Positions 17,338-25,635 of a stretch of 64,000 nucleotides of DNA are shown here, one piece after another; position 1 is the stretch's first letter, and every line of letters begins with the position of its first letter. The DNA comes from Gelidibacter salicanalis. Lineage in GTDB: Bacteria; Bacteroidota; Bacteroidia; Flavobacteriales; Flavobacteriaceae. Where the stretch lies: positions 310,001 through 374,000 of the forward strand of contig NZ_VORX01000002.1 of the NCBI RefSeq assembly GCF_007997285.1, written 5' to 3'. The position numbers and the translations under genes were made by a program. The notes below the pieces were generated by a model, which was not told the DNA's origin, made no database searches, and worked only from the letters and a program-made list of their open reading frames with translations.

Positions 17338-18089
17338 GAACATTGGCAATAGGAGATATTCACGGCGGATTAAAAGGCCTGCAGGAAGTATTAGAAACGG
17401 CGAAGGTTATTCAGGGCGACAAGTTGATCTTTATGGGCGATTATGTGGATGGCTGGAGTGAATCTGCACAAACCGTCCAATATTTAATGGATTTGTCTCA
17501 AACCAATGATTGCATCTTTATAAAAGGAAATCATGATACGTGGTGCCAAAGTTGGCTTCTGAATAAAAAGGCGCCAAAAGTATGGTTGGATCACGGGGGA
17601 GAAGGCACTATTGAGAGCTATGCTCATTTTTCCAAGGAGGCAAAGAAATTACACTTGGAGTTTTTTAAACAGATGAAGTATTACCATTTGGATGAGGAGA
17701 ATCGGTTGTTTCTTCATGCAGGATTTACATCGCTTCACGGTGTCAATCAGGAGAATTCTAAAAGTACGTTTTATTATGACAGAACCCTTTGGGAAATGGC
17801 CATTACGGTAGATAAACGTATTGATGAAGACTCTGCATTTTTTCCAAAACGCCTAAAACATTATCACGAAATATATATAGGGCATACGCCTACCCTGAAT
17901 TTCAATTCGGAAGAACCCATGAATGCTATAAACGTTTGGAATGTGGATACCGGTGCCGCATTTTACGGGAAATTATCCGCCTTGGATATTCATTCCAAAG
18001 TGTTTTATCAAAGTAAAGCGTTAAGAGAACTGTATCCCAATGAGACGGGAAGAAATCAACAATCTTTAAACGACATTCTAGGCAAGTAA
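17334..18089 (+). CDS. Metallophosphoesterase (PPP-like serine/threonine phosphatase fold)
   Basis: A 251-residue protein with the full calcineurin-like metal motifs: GDIHG (residues 7-11), GDYVDG (about 36-41), GNHDTW (about 66-71) and a C-terminal GHTPT. This pattern is closest to bacterial PrpA/PrpB and ApaH-like phosphatases. Protein, dinucleotide or other phosphoester substrates are all possible. There is no signal peptide, so it is cytoplasmic, unlike its lipoprotein neighbour, with which it overlaps by four bases. It converges on the TIGR04283-type glycosyltransferase with only two bases between the stops. Confidence 0.83.
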   Translation: MRTLAIGDIHGGLKGLQEVLETAKVIQGDKLIFMGDYVDGWSESAQTVQYLMDLSQTNDCIFIKGNHDTWCQSWLLNKKAPKVWLDHGGEGTIESYAHFSKEAKKLHLEFFKQMKYYHLDEENRLFLHAGFTSLHGVNQENSKSTFYYDRTLWEMAITVDKRIDEDSAFFPKRLKHYHEIYIGHTPTLNFNSEEPMNAINVWNVDTGAAFYGKLSALDIHSKVFYQSKALRELYPNETGRNQQSLNDILGK

Positions 18090-18091
18090 TC

Positions 18092-18844
18092 CTAAGAAAT
18101 GTTTCTCCTGTAATATGCCAACAATTCTTGAGCGTCGGCGCCAAACCATTTCTTGATATAGATCATCCAAAAATGGTACTGTAATGTCCAAACCCCGTGT
18201 TTGCGATACCGTCTTGCTGAAGTTTGGAGTTTTTTATTGATCACCACAAATTGATTTCTCTCAAATAGCTGATTGATCAAGATGTTATCCTCATAAATGA
18301 TGTAGTTTTCATCATAACCACCAATATCATCAAAAAGCTGTCGGGTAATAAATTGGCTCTGATCGCCACCTCTGCAAGCGCGCCAGCGGAATTGCGTAAG
18401 CCAACTCGCCAAACTTAACCACCAATGTGTACTATCAAATTGCATTCTAAAACACCCAGCAGGATTGCCGTTTTTAACTTCGTTAATAATGTAGCGGTCA
18501 AAGTGTTTTGGAGGAAAGGAATCCGCATGTAAAAAGTAGAGAATGTCTCCTGTTGCAAGTTGCGCTCCACTATTCATTTGCTTGGCGCGTCCTTTTCCTG
18601 ATGAAATTAATCGAATGTCGATTTTTAAACTAGTACTATTTGGAAGCGTTTTAGTAGCGTTTGAAAGAGCGTTTAAAATAAACTGTTGAATGACGTCTTG
18701 GGACCCATCGGTGCTTCCGCCATCCACTAGAATAATTTCGGAAATAGTCGCATCAATTGCATTACCTACCAAATGTTGAAGCAATCCCGTTATGGTTTCG
18801 GCTTCATTTAAAATGGGAATAATGATGGAAATCCTGTCATTCAT
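18092..18844 (-). CDS. TIGR04283-type glycosyltransferase (arsenosugar cluster)
   Basis: A 250-residue GT2 protein: ISIIIPILNEAETI at the N-terminus, ILVDGGSTDGS, and FLHADSFPP as the metal-binding acidic motif. The GSGKGRAKQMNSGA-type segment (here SSGKGRAKQMNSGAQ) is characteristic of the TIGR04283 glycosyltransferases found in arsenosugar clusters. It probably joins a glycosyl group to the arsenoribose product. It is the last gene of the minus-strand block that begins with the peroxidase-like gene at 24704, and follows the DUF547 gene after 70 bases. Confidence 0.85.
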   Translation of the reverse strand: MNDRISIIIPILNEAETITGLLQHLVGNAIDATISEIILVDGGSTDGSQDVIQQFILNALSNATKTLPNSTSLKIDIRLISSGKGRAKQMNSGAQLATGDILYFLHADSFPPKHFDRYIINEVKNGNPAGCFRMQFDSTHWWLSLASWLTQFRWRACRGGDQSQFITRQLFDDIGGYDENYIIYEDNILINQLFERNQFVVINKKLQTSARRYRKHGVWTLQYHFWMIYIKKWFGADAQELLAYYRRNIS

Positions 18845-18914
18845 AAGTTGAAAACCACCATTAAGTAGTTATAGTATAGAATAGCTTAAACACAAAATAC
18901 TATGAATGTTTTAA

Positions 18915-19715
18915 TTAGTCTTGTTCATTCAATCTCCAATCATAGTCCTTAAAGCTATATCTAGCCTTCGGATTAATTTGAATGTGGCTGTATTGGTTAA
19001 TAAATCCTATCAGATCAGTTTTGCCATTTAGCTCAAAATCGGAGGTATAAAAATCAAATATTTTAGACAATTTAGGATTATTTTCTGAGATATCATTTTG
19101 ATTACTATTGATAAATTCCACGGTTGCTTTTTCCAACTGCTCCTCAATTTTTTCTGCAGTAAAAGCATCACGTAGTAATTTAGGACAAGAAATGGAAGCA
19201 CAGTTGATGGCGAAATGAATTCTCGGTTCGTGTATTTTTCGCAATATACCATGTTCAATGGTGTTCAGCGAGACTACTTTATCTCCAACGTTCACAAAGT
19301 CTTTTCCCCAAGGACGACTGATGTCTTTGATACTTTTAATCGGATAATTATCCAAAATCAAATCCACCGTAGCCGCATTGTACAGATTGATGTAATAAGC
19401 CAATAGTTCCTCAACGGTCCATTCTGAACTAGGCGCTGTCTTTGCAAGTGTGGTCAGGTAGGCTTTAAGTTGGTCATGATCCTTTTTAAATCCATTATAA
19501 TCAACAAAACCTTGAGCGTCGACATGTTTTTTCAGTAAAATATCCCAAGCCTTGTGATCCAATTTAATATTAGAATTTGGTGATACCGAACCCAATTTGC
19601 CATCTACTTCTTTAACTGTCAATCCTTGGTTACCTATAATTGCGGTGGTCAAATTGCAACTGCTTAAAGTGAATACAATTAGTATTGAAAAGATACATGT
19701 GTTGAAGTATTTCAT
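18915..19715 (-). CDS. DUF547-domain lipoprotein
   Basis: A 266-residue protein. The start at 19715 (MKYFNTCIFSIL) is chosen because a lipoprotein signal ending in FTLSSC begins there. The mature part carries the DUF547 domain: AYYINLYNAATVDLIL, then INCASISCPKLL with conserved cysteines, and a C-terminal YDWRLNEQD. Biochemical function is unknown in the family. The lipid anchor puts it in the envelope. It sits between the sterol-desaturase-like gene and the TIGR04283 glycosyltransferase in the arsenosugar-type cluster. Confidence 0.85.
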   Translation of the reverse strand: MKYFNTCIFSILIVFTLSSCNLTTAIIGNQGLTVKEVDGKLGSVSPNSNIKLDHKAWDILLKKHVDAQGFVDYNGFKKDHDQLKAYLTTLAKTAPSSEWTVEELLAYYINLYNAATVDLILDNYPIKSIKDISRPWGKDFVNVGDKVVSLNTIEHGILRKIHEPRIHFAINCASISCPKLLRDAFTAEKIEEQLEKATVEFINSNQNDISENNPKLSKIFDFYTSDFELNGKTDLIGFINQYSHIQINPKARYSFKDYDWRLNEQD

Positions 19716-19752
19716 AGGTCTTAGCATTATTGTGTTATAGTTACGCAAAAGA

Positions 19753-20640
19753 TCACAAGTCAGTTTTTATCGGATAGATACTTTGTTTGAGAAAGGTCTT
19801 GGGGAATTTATGATCGTCCTCAAACCCTAACTCAATGTCTCTTCCATCATGCGGAATGTAATCGGTCTTAAATAGATAATCCCAAGTACTTAAGGTCAAT
19901 CCGTAGTTCATACCGTATTTTAAATGGCTTGGCAATTGTTTAGCATGGTGCCAGATATGCATCTTCGGATTGTTCAAGATGTATTTTAAAGGTCCATAAT
20001 TCCACCCCACATTGGCATGATTTAAATGTCCGATGGTGATGGCGAAAAAGTAAACAATGGCTACATCTTGGGCGTCAAATCCGCCAATTATCGCAATAGG
20101 AATGTATTGTAAAGATTTGTAGAGGATGGGTTCCATCCAATGGTAACGCAAATGCCCAGCAAATCCCATTTCTTTAATAGAGTGGTGGACCTTATGGAAA
20201 TTCCAAAGGCAGGGCACGCGGTGTAAAAGCCGATGGGTGTTCCACTGCACGAAATCAGTGATTAGGAAAAAGAGGAGCAATCCTAACCAACGTGGTAATT
20301 CATCCACGTCAAAAACTTGTAAACTGTCTACGTGCCATCCAAAAAATCCGAGGATATCATTGAAAAACTCAGCCGTCGTATTGGAAAGTGCAATCAGGAC
20401 AATTAAATTCAACAGAAAGAAATTGAAGAACATATAAAACGTGTCCAACCAGAAATCTTTTCTAAAAATCGACTGATCTTTACGCCACGGGAAGGCAATT
20501 TCCAAACCCCAAACCACTAATGAAATGATGATTAATCCGTAAAAATAGTTATCCCAGTGGTAGATGTCAATGAGCTCATATTTTAGATAATTCCAATAGC
20601 CCGTATAGGATTTTACAATAATGTCGAGGTATTTTTCCAT
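19753..20640 (-). CDS. Sterol-desaturase/fatty-acid-hydroxylase family membrane protein
   Basis: A 295-residue integral membrane di-iron enzyme. The histidine clusters are HRLLH, HKVHHS and a later HHAKQLPSH, with a further His in GHLNH, which together form the di-iron site of the fatty acid hydroxylase superfamily. Four to five hydrophobic segments are visible. The ATG at 20640 is preferred to a GTG two codons upstream. The substrate is unknown; sterols, carotenoids, fatty acids or alkylglycerols are used by relatives. Its place in the arsenosugar-type cluster raises the possibility that it acts on an arsenolipid or related lipid (inference). Confidence 0.85.
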   Translation of the reverse strand: MEKYLDIIVKSYTGYWNYLKYELIDIYHWDNYFYGLIIISLVVWGLEIAFPWRKDQSIFRKDFWLDTFYMFFNFFLLNLIVLIALSNTTAEFFNDILGFFGWHVDSLQVFDVDELPRWLGLLLFFLITDFVQWNTHRLLHRVPCLWNFHKVHHSIKEMGFAGHLRYHWMEPILYKSLQYIPIAIIGGFDAQDVAIVYFFAITIGHLNHANVGWNYGPLKYILNNPKMHIWHHAKQLPSHLKYGMNYGLTLSTWDYLFKTDYIPHDGRDIELGFEDDHKFPKTFLKQSIYPIKTDL

Positions 20641-20683
20641 AGTCACAAAACCTCCTGATAAATTCGTTTGAGAGGTTTAAAAA

Positions 20684-21499
20684 TTATAAGCTTTTAATCA
20701 ATTCCTTAAACAGAACAATCATGTTTGGCTCTGCTTTTTCCGCCATTGCGATAATCTCAGAGATATCTACGGGCTTCAGGTTGTTTGGGTCGCATTCATC
20801 GGTCAAAACTGACACCGCTGCCACTTTTAATTTTAAATGGTTGGCCACGATAATTTCTGGAACCGTACTCATGCCCACCGCATCAGCACCTATAATTTTC
20901 AGCATTCGATATTCTGCTCTGGTCTCCAATTGCGGTCCTACCACTGAGGCATAAACACCCTTATGAAGCGTCATATTATGAGCAGCAGCAATGCTTTCAA
21001 ACTTAGAATTGATGTTCGCATCGTAAGGTGCGCTCATATCTGCAAAACGCTCGCCTAATTGCCCAACGTCTTTAAAAGCTAGTGGCGAACTGCCTTGCAG
21101 GTTAATATGATCATCAATCAGCATCAATTCTCCTTTTTTATAATCGAGGTTGATGGCTCCTGATGCATTCGAAACGAGTAGGGTATGGATACCTAATTTT
21201 TCCATGATTCGTACTGGATAGGTCACATCTTGCAGAGAATATCCTTCATAAATATGAAAACGGCCCTGCATCACAATCACTTTCTTGCCTTCTAAAATTC
21301 CATATATTAATTTTCCTTTATGAAACTCGACTGTGGCGGTTGGGAAATTAGGAATGTGATTATAGCTGACTTCGTGCAGAATTTCTACTTCATTGACCAA
21401 TTGTCCCAGCCCAGTACCCAAAATGATGCCTATTTCTGGCTTGTCAAAACCTTTATTTATTAAGTAATTGGTAGTTTCAATTATATTTTTAATCATCAT
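20684..21499 (-). CDS. Purine nucleoside phosphorylase
   Basis: A 271-residue PNP of the trimeric class I type. Motifs: the phosphate-binding GIILGTGLGQL (residues about 24-34), QGRFHIYEGYS with the catalytic His, SNASGAIN, and VGMSTVPE in the purine site, plus a late TDECDPN. It removes purine bases from nucleosides by phosphorolysis. In arsenosugar clusters a PNP is thought to remove adenine from the arsenic-substituted adenosine made by ArsS. The 5' end overlaps the stop of the upstream TIGR04282 gene, so it is translationally coupled to that gene rather than a free-standing salvage gene. Confidence 0.88.
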   Translation of the reverse strand: MMIKNIIETTNYLINKGFDKPEIGIILGTGLGQLVNEVEILHEVSYNHIPNFPTATVEFHKGKLIYGILEGKKVIVMQGRFHIYEGYSLQDVTYPVRIMEKLGIHTLLVSNASGAINLDYKKGELMLIDDHINLQGSSPLAFKDVGQLGERFADMSAPYDANINSKFESIAAAHNMTLHKGVYASVVGPQLETRAEYRMLKIIGADAVGMSTVPEIIVANHLKLKVAAVSVLTDECDPNNLKPVDISEIIAMAEKAEPNMIVLFKELIKSL

Positions 21500-22167
21500 A
21501 TGTTGTGAAATTTTTTAAGTTGTTGATAATGCTGCATGTCTTCAAAGGTATCAATATCATTCAATTCTTTCAAAAGGTGAAATTTTGATGCCTGCAAATC
21601 TTTCAAGGTGTCCTTTAGAACGGTATCCGTACCCCAAGATTTATTCTGAAACACCTTATGATAAAGTGTTTTCATTCCCAATAAATAATAGCCGCCATCC
21701 ATTGCAGGTCCTATCACCACATCATTGGCTTCAAGTTGTAAGTAGGCCTCTAAGATAAGATCCGCGTTCAAGTCTAACAGATCGCTACCAATAATCATTA
21801 CTTTGTTATAGCCCATGACTAATAATTCTGAAAAGGCGTTGTGCATGCGCGCACCCAAATTATCTCCGTGTTGGAGTTTTTTTCTGAATATGGAAGCATC
21901 CCACAAATCATCTTTTTCGATATTTTCTGAGTAGAACACATATCTATCCGCTTTAATTTCTTTGGAAATGGTAGCGGTATGCACCAGTAAGAATTTATAA
22001 ACTTCCAACGCATTTTCATTGCCAATGTTGGCTGCCAAACGCGTTTTGCACTTTCCTAATTCAGGATTCCGAGTAAAAATAATAAGCGCGTTTTTTGAAC
22101 TTGGAAAATGAAAATCAGTAGCCATTTCATTAGCCTTAGCAGTATCTTTTGAAGAAAGTATGCCCAT
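21496..22167 (-). CDS. TIGR04282-type glycosyltransferase (DUF2064, arsenosugar cluster)
   Basis: A 223-residue nucleotide-sugar-transferase-like protein. The N-terminal LIIFTRNPELGKCKTRLA is the hallmark of the DUF2064/TIGR04282 family, and IIGSDLLDL and AMDGGYYLLG are the other conserved blocks (metal and substrate binding in MobA/CofC-like folds). It has no membrane segment. In arsenosugar clusters it occurs together with TIGR04283, and that pairing is seen here. The stop codon overlaps the PNP start. Confidence 0.87.
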   Translation of the reverse strand: MGILSSKDTAKANEMATDFHFPSSKNALIIFTRNPELGKCKTRLAANIGNENALEVYKFLLVHTATISKEIKADRYVFYSENIEKDDLWDASIFRKKLQHGDNLGARMHNAFSELLVMGYNKVMIIGSDLLDLNADLILEAYLQLEANDVVIGPAMDGGYYLLGMKTLYHKVFQNKSWGTDTVLKDTLKDLQASKFHLLKELNDIDTFEDMQHYQQLKKFHNI

Positions 22168-22245
22168 ACAATAAGGGGTGTAGTTAAAAGTTTTATTCGG
22201 TATTCAAAGTTAGTCTTTAGGAGAGTGTATCACGCGAACCCAAGG

Positions 22246-22758
22246 TTAAATTTTATTTAAAATTGGACCGTATACCTTGGTGCCTTTAAGTAGCCATTTA
22301 CTCCAGGCTTCTGAATAAGCATGCACATTGTCAGTAGGATAACCGTCACTATCAACAATGGTGAAATCTGCATTTTTCCATTCAAAAATACCACCGTAAA
22401 GATTGTACACACTAGTGTAGCCTGCTTTTTGCAATTGTTGGGCAATCTTTTCAGAACGGATTCCCAATGAGCAATAGACAACGATAGCTTGGTGTTTGTC
22501 TTTAAGATGTAAAGTGGCTTGGTTGATATCAAAAGTGTTATAGCCAACGAAAATTGAATTAGCGATACGGCTTATTTGGTATTCTTCAAACTCGCGTGTA
22601 TCAAAAATAATAGTATTTGTTTTAGGCATCGCCAATTCCTGTACTGAGATATAAGGTACGTTGTGGTTATTATGCTGTTGTAATAATTCTGCCAAATCAT
22701 TCTGAGAATGCATTACACAGCTTAATAGTATTAGAATTAATGAGAAAAAAAAACGCAT
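22246..22758 (-). CDS. Secreted rhodanese-like protein
   Basis: A 170-residue protein with an N-terminal signal peptide (MRFFFSLILILLSCVMHS) and one rhodanese domain. The active-site loop is VVYCSLGIRS with the catalytic cysteine, followed by the usual GYTSVYNLYGGIFEW segment. It could transfer sulfane sulfur, or bind arsenite or arsenic thiol intermediates; the latter is suggested only by its place directly downstream of ArsS. It is periplasmic or membrane-attached, unlike most of its cytoplasmic cluster neighbours. The gap to ArsS is 39 bases. Confidence 0.82.
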   Translation of the reverse strand: MRFFFSLILILLSCVMHSQNDLAELLQQHNNHNVPYISVQELAMPKTNTIIFDTREFEEYQISRIANSIFVGYNTFDINQATLHLKDKHQAIVVYCSLGIRSEKIAQQLQKAGYTSVYNLYGGIFEWKNADFTIVDSDGYPTDNVHAYSEAWSKWLLKGTKVYGPILNKI

Positions 22759-22797
22759 AGTATTTATTTATGAATTTGTTTTATAGCAAGTTATGGT

Positions 22798-23850
22798 TTA
22801 GGTGACGCTTCCTTGGCAGCTGCTTCCTGCGCCTGCGGTACAGCCGTAACAATGTTGAGAGATCATAATGGTACGGCCTTCTAAAAGTTCTTCATTATAG
22901 TCAGAAATGTGCTTCACTTTACTATTGACGGGAAGGTTTAACATCTGATTAAAATCACAATCGTATAAATAGCCATCCCAAGAAATGGACAGTGTGTTAG
23001 TACACATCACATTTTTAACCGCATTCGGATTGTAAGCTTCTACCAAAGCAAACATATAGTCTTCATAGTTTTCCGAAGCAATCAAATAATCCAAAAATCG
23101 GGCAATAGGTAAATTTGTTATCGCAAAAAGGTTGTGAAAATGAATGTCAAAATCCTGTTTTAAGACCTTTTTAAAATCTTTTTCCATGCTGTTTTGATCG
23201 CCTGGTAAGAAGGCACCTGAAGGATTGTAGACCAAATCCAATCGTAATTCGCTGTCGGGCATGCCGTAACCTATAGCATTCAAATCTTGTAAAGCGCGAA
23301 TGGATTTGTCAAAAACACCATCGCCACGTTGTTTGTCAGTTTTGCCTTTAGTCCAATGCGGCATTGAAGAAATGACATGAACATTATGAGCTTTGAAAAA
23401 ATCAGGGAGATCGTAATACTTTTTGTTTGCCCTAATAATGGTCAAGTTAGAACGAACGATAAAATCTTTAATGCCTGCTTTAGACGCTTCGTCCACAAAC
23501 CATCTGAAATCAGGATTCATTTCAGGGGCGCCACCAGTTAAATCTAAGGTGTGTGCTCCTGTGTTTTTGATTACTTCCAAACATTGCAACATCGTGTCGC
23601 GAGTCATAATTTCCTTACGATCTGGCCCAGCATCCACATGACAATGTTCGCACACTTGGTTACACATATAGCCAAGGTTGATTTGTAATATTTCGAGTTT
23701 CTTGGCTTTTAATGGGAATTGGCCTGTTTCAGAAATCTTATCTTTAAACGTGGGTAGCTCTCCGTTCTTAAAAATACCATTTGATAATATTTCAACTTGT
23801 CTATTGCTGTTTGCTAATTCGCTTTCGCGATTTTTTAAGGACTTGATCAT
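22798..23850 (-). CDS. arsS: Arsenosugar biosynthesis radical SAM protein ArsS
   Basis: A 350-residue radical SAM enzyme. The 4Fe-4S cluster motif is CNQVCEHC (C63, C67, C70) in the family context GYMCNQVCEHCHVDAGPDRK. The GGAPEMNP motif and a C-terminal cysteine-rich tail, CYGCTAGAGSSCQG, are typical of ArsS. The family is linked to adding the 5'-deoxyadenosyl group of SAM to methylated arsenic. The start at 23850 (MIKSLKNRES) is preferred; 23862 is possible. It is followed by rhodanese and TIGR04282 genes. A 500-base region of tandem repeats separates it from the upstream peroxidase-like gene. Confidence 0.9.
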   Translation of the reverse strand: MIKSLKNRESELANSNRQVEILSNGIFKNGELPTFKDKISETGQFPLKAKKLEILQINLGYMCNQVCEHCHVDAGPDRKEIMTRDTMLQCLEVIKNTGAHTLDLTGGAPEMNPDFRWFVDEASKAGIKDFIVRSNLTIIRANKKYYDLPDFFKAHNVHVISSMPHWTKGKTDKQRGDGVFDKSIRALQDLNAIGYGMPDSELRLDLVYNPSGAFLPGDQNSMEKDFKKVLKQDFDIHFHNLFAITNLPIARFLDYLIASENYEDYMFALVEAYNPNAVKNVMCTNTLSISWDGYLYDCDFNQMLNLPVNSKVKHISDYNEELLEGRTIMISQHCYGCTAGAGSSCQGSVT

Positions 23851-23950
23851 GTATATATTCAAATTTTAAAGTTTAAGCGTGTTAAGCTTTTACTTTATTC
23901 TGTCTGCAACCAACGTTAAGTTGATGGCTGTATTGTTTTAATTCTGAAAA

Positions 23951-24358
23951 TTCCGATTTGCATCGGGATGAGCGATTCACACAAATCTCATAAGTTGTGT
24001 GTCTCTAAAAATAAACACTATGTTCTTATTTCAATTATGAGATCCCGATTTGCATCGGGATGAGCGATAATTCGGATTTGATAAATTGGATTGTTCCAAA
24101 TCAGTTAATCGCTCTTGTCTATTTATAGATCCCGATTTTCATCGGGATGAGCGATAATCCGGATTTGATAAATTGGATTGTTCCAAATCAGTTAATCGCT
24201 CTTGTCTATTTATAGATCCCGATTTTCATCGGGATGAGCGATAATTCGGATTTGATAAATTGGATTGTTCCAAATCAGTTAATCCCTCTTGTCTATTTAT
24301 AGATCCCGATTTTCATCGGGATGAGCGATTCACACACTCCCGATGAAAAATCGGGAGT
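23951..24358. repeat. 87-bp tandem repeat array with nested hairpins
   Basis: Three complete, near-identical 87-base units start at 24041, 24128 and 24215, with a partial fourth from 24302. The units differ at only a few bases. Each contains a hairpin, ATCCCGAT with ATCGGGAT, and a larger inverted pair, AGCGAT..GATTTG with CAAATC..ATCGCT. Extra degenerate copies of the first hairpin flank the array at 23951 and at 24338-24356 (CTCCCGAT..ATCGGGAG). No ORF runs through it. It fills the gap between arsS and the peroxidase-like gene. Confidence 0.9.
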
Positions 24359-24368
24359 GGTTCTCTGC

Positions 24369-24704
24369 TCACATTTCTAATTTATTTACTTTGTTCATCA
24401 TCTGCACCCCATGCACGAGTGTTGCGCCAGCTTTTATGGCAGCACCAACATGCAAGGCTTCCATCATTTCCTCTTTGGTAATACCACGTTGTAAACCATC
24501 TTGTGTGTAGGCATCAATACAATACGGACATTGCTCCGTATGGGCGACAGCCAAAGCAATTAGCGACTTCTCACGGGCTGAAAGTTTGCCTTCTTCAAAA
24601 ACCTTAGCGTAATAATCGAAGAATTTGCTGCCAAGTTCTTCGTTCCATTCGGAAATTTTTCCGAATTTTTTAAGGTCTGCTGGATCGTAATAAGTTTTTT
24701 GCAT
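24369..24704 (-). CDS. Arsenosugar-cluster-associated peroxidase-like protein (AhpD-like, CxxC)
   Basis: A 111-residue carboxymuconolactone-decarboxylase/AhpD-fold protein. The redox-active pair is in EQCPYCIDA (CxxC), with the proton-relay residues preceding it (LAVAHTEQC) and the usual second helix AALHVGAAIKAGA-like segment (here EALHVGAAIKAG). Small proteins of this subfamily occur in arsenosugar clusters. It could act as a peroxidase or thiol reductant. It is upstream of arsS on the same strand, separated by the tandem repeats, so it may be transcribed separately. Confidence 0.85.
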   Translation of the reverse strand: MQKTYYDPADLKKFGKISEWNEELGSKFFDYYAKVFEEGKLSAREKSLIALAVAHTEQCPYCIDAYTQDGLQRGITKEEMMEALHVGAAIKAGATLVHGVQMMNKVNKLEM

Positions 24705-25069
24705 AGATATTATGGTGTTGGTTATACGTACGATAAAAATTAAGATTCGGTTTTCAGTCGTGAATCTGTGGAAAACTTAACAGGCCTCATGAGTTAATCC
24801 ACAACGCATGAGCGATTAATCCATCGGACAGTTTAAGCTTTCATCTGTTAATTGTGTTGCCTCGGATGGGGAGAATCCTATTGAGTAACTGTACTTCGAG
24901 TTTTTGGGGTGAGTGCATCATGATGTTAAAGTTTTCGATACCATTCCGATACATCAAAACCGTGTGGTTCTTATCACATTTTTGAAACCATTGTTTAAAA
25001 ATCGGAATCACTCGGTTCTCGCTACAATTCCGATAAAAATCGGAATCACTCGAACGGAGGACTGGGTGG
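24705..25069. other. Intergenic region with scattered hairpin repeats
   Basis: About 365 bases with no convincing gene. ATTCCGAT (25027-25034) and ATCGGAAT (25039-25046) form a perfect hairpin, and ATCGGAATCACTCG is repeated directly at 25001-25014 and 25039-25052. These resemble a diverged form of the hairpins found on the other side of the peroxidase-like gene, so that gene is bracketed by related repeats. Confidence 0.6.
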
Positions 25070-25549
25070 TTAATACACTGTTTTGTGCTCTTTTTCGCTC
25101 CATTTTTGAAACGGTTCTAAAGCGATGTCTCGTGCCACTTGCTCAAAATGGATGCTTCGCTTGGCGTAAGGCAATTCTATCTCTTTGTAGATAAATTCGT
25201 CGTCAAAATCGATATCTGCCGCATCTTGCTGGCTACACCCATAAAACACTTTGTCTGGCCTGGCCCAATAGATGGCGCCAAAACACATCGGACATGGCTC
25301 GCATGAGGTGTATATTTCACAACCTTCCAATTGAAAAGAATTAAGATTTTGGCAAGCATCTCTTATGGCAATGACTTCAGCATGTGCTGTTGGGTCGTTA
25401 TTGGAAGTGACCTTGTTGTTGCCTCGGCCTACTATTTTGCCATCTTTTACTATTACGCAACCAAAAGGGCCGCCTTCATTGTTATCCATGCCTTTTAAAG
25501 CTGCGTTAACCGCTTCTAACATGAATTTATTTTTCTGATCAGTATTCAT
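25070..25549 (-). CDS. guaD: Guanine deaminase (cytidine-deaminase-like fold)
   Basis: A 159-residue zinc deaminase. The start at 25549 (MNTDQKNKFML) is taken because the 21 residues before it have no family character. The zinc site is complete: TAHAEVIAI (His and catalytic Glu) and EPCPMC (two Cys). The segment DIDFDDEFIYKEI and the C-terminal FQKWSEKE are typical of GuaD rather than of the tRNA adenosine deaminase TadA. It converts guanine to xanthine in purine salvage. It lies upstream of the arsenosugar-type block on the same strand but is separated by repeats, so a functional link is not implied. Confidence 0.83.
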   Translation of the reverse strand: MNTDQKNKFMLEAVNAALKGMDNNEGGPFGCVIVKDGKIVGRGNNKVTSNNDPTAHAEVIAIRDACQNLNSFQLEGCEIYTSCEPCPMCFGAIYWARPDKVFYGCSQQDAADIDFDDEFIYKEIELPYAKRSIHFEQVARDIALEPFQKWSEKEHKTVY

Positions 25550-25635
25550 TTTGTTTTTCGAGTTAATGCCCCCTGTTCTGTAGGGAGTCAATTTTTTAAT
25601 TATAACAAACATAGTACATGTAAAACGAAACCATG

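Noticed and set aside
24041-24329. CRISPR-like look of the 87-bp repeat array
   Set aside because: The units are contiguous and near-identical over the full 87 bases, with no unique spacers, and no cas genes lie nearby.
24705-25069. Plus-strand frame at 24913-25194 as a gene
   Set aside because: It covers the hairpin repeats and the end of guaD on the other strand, and its composition follows the repeats.
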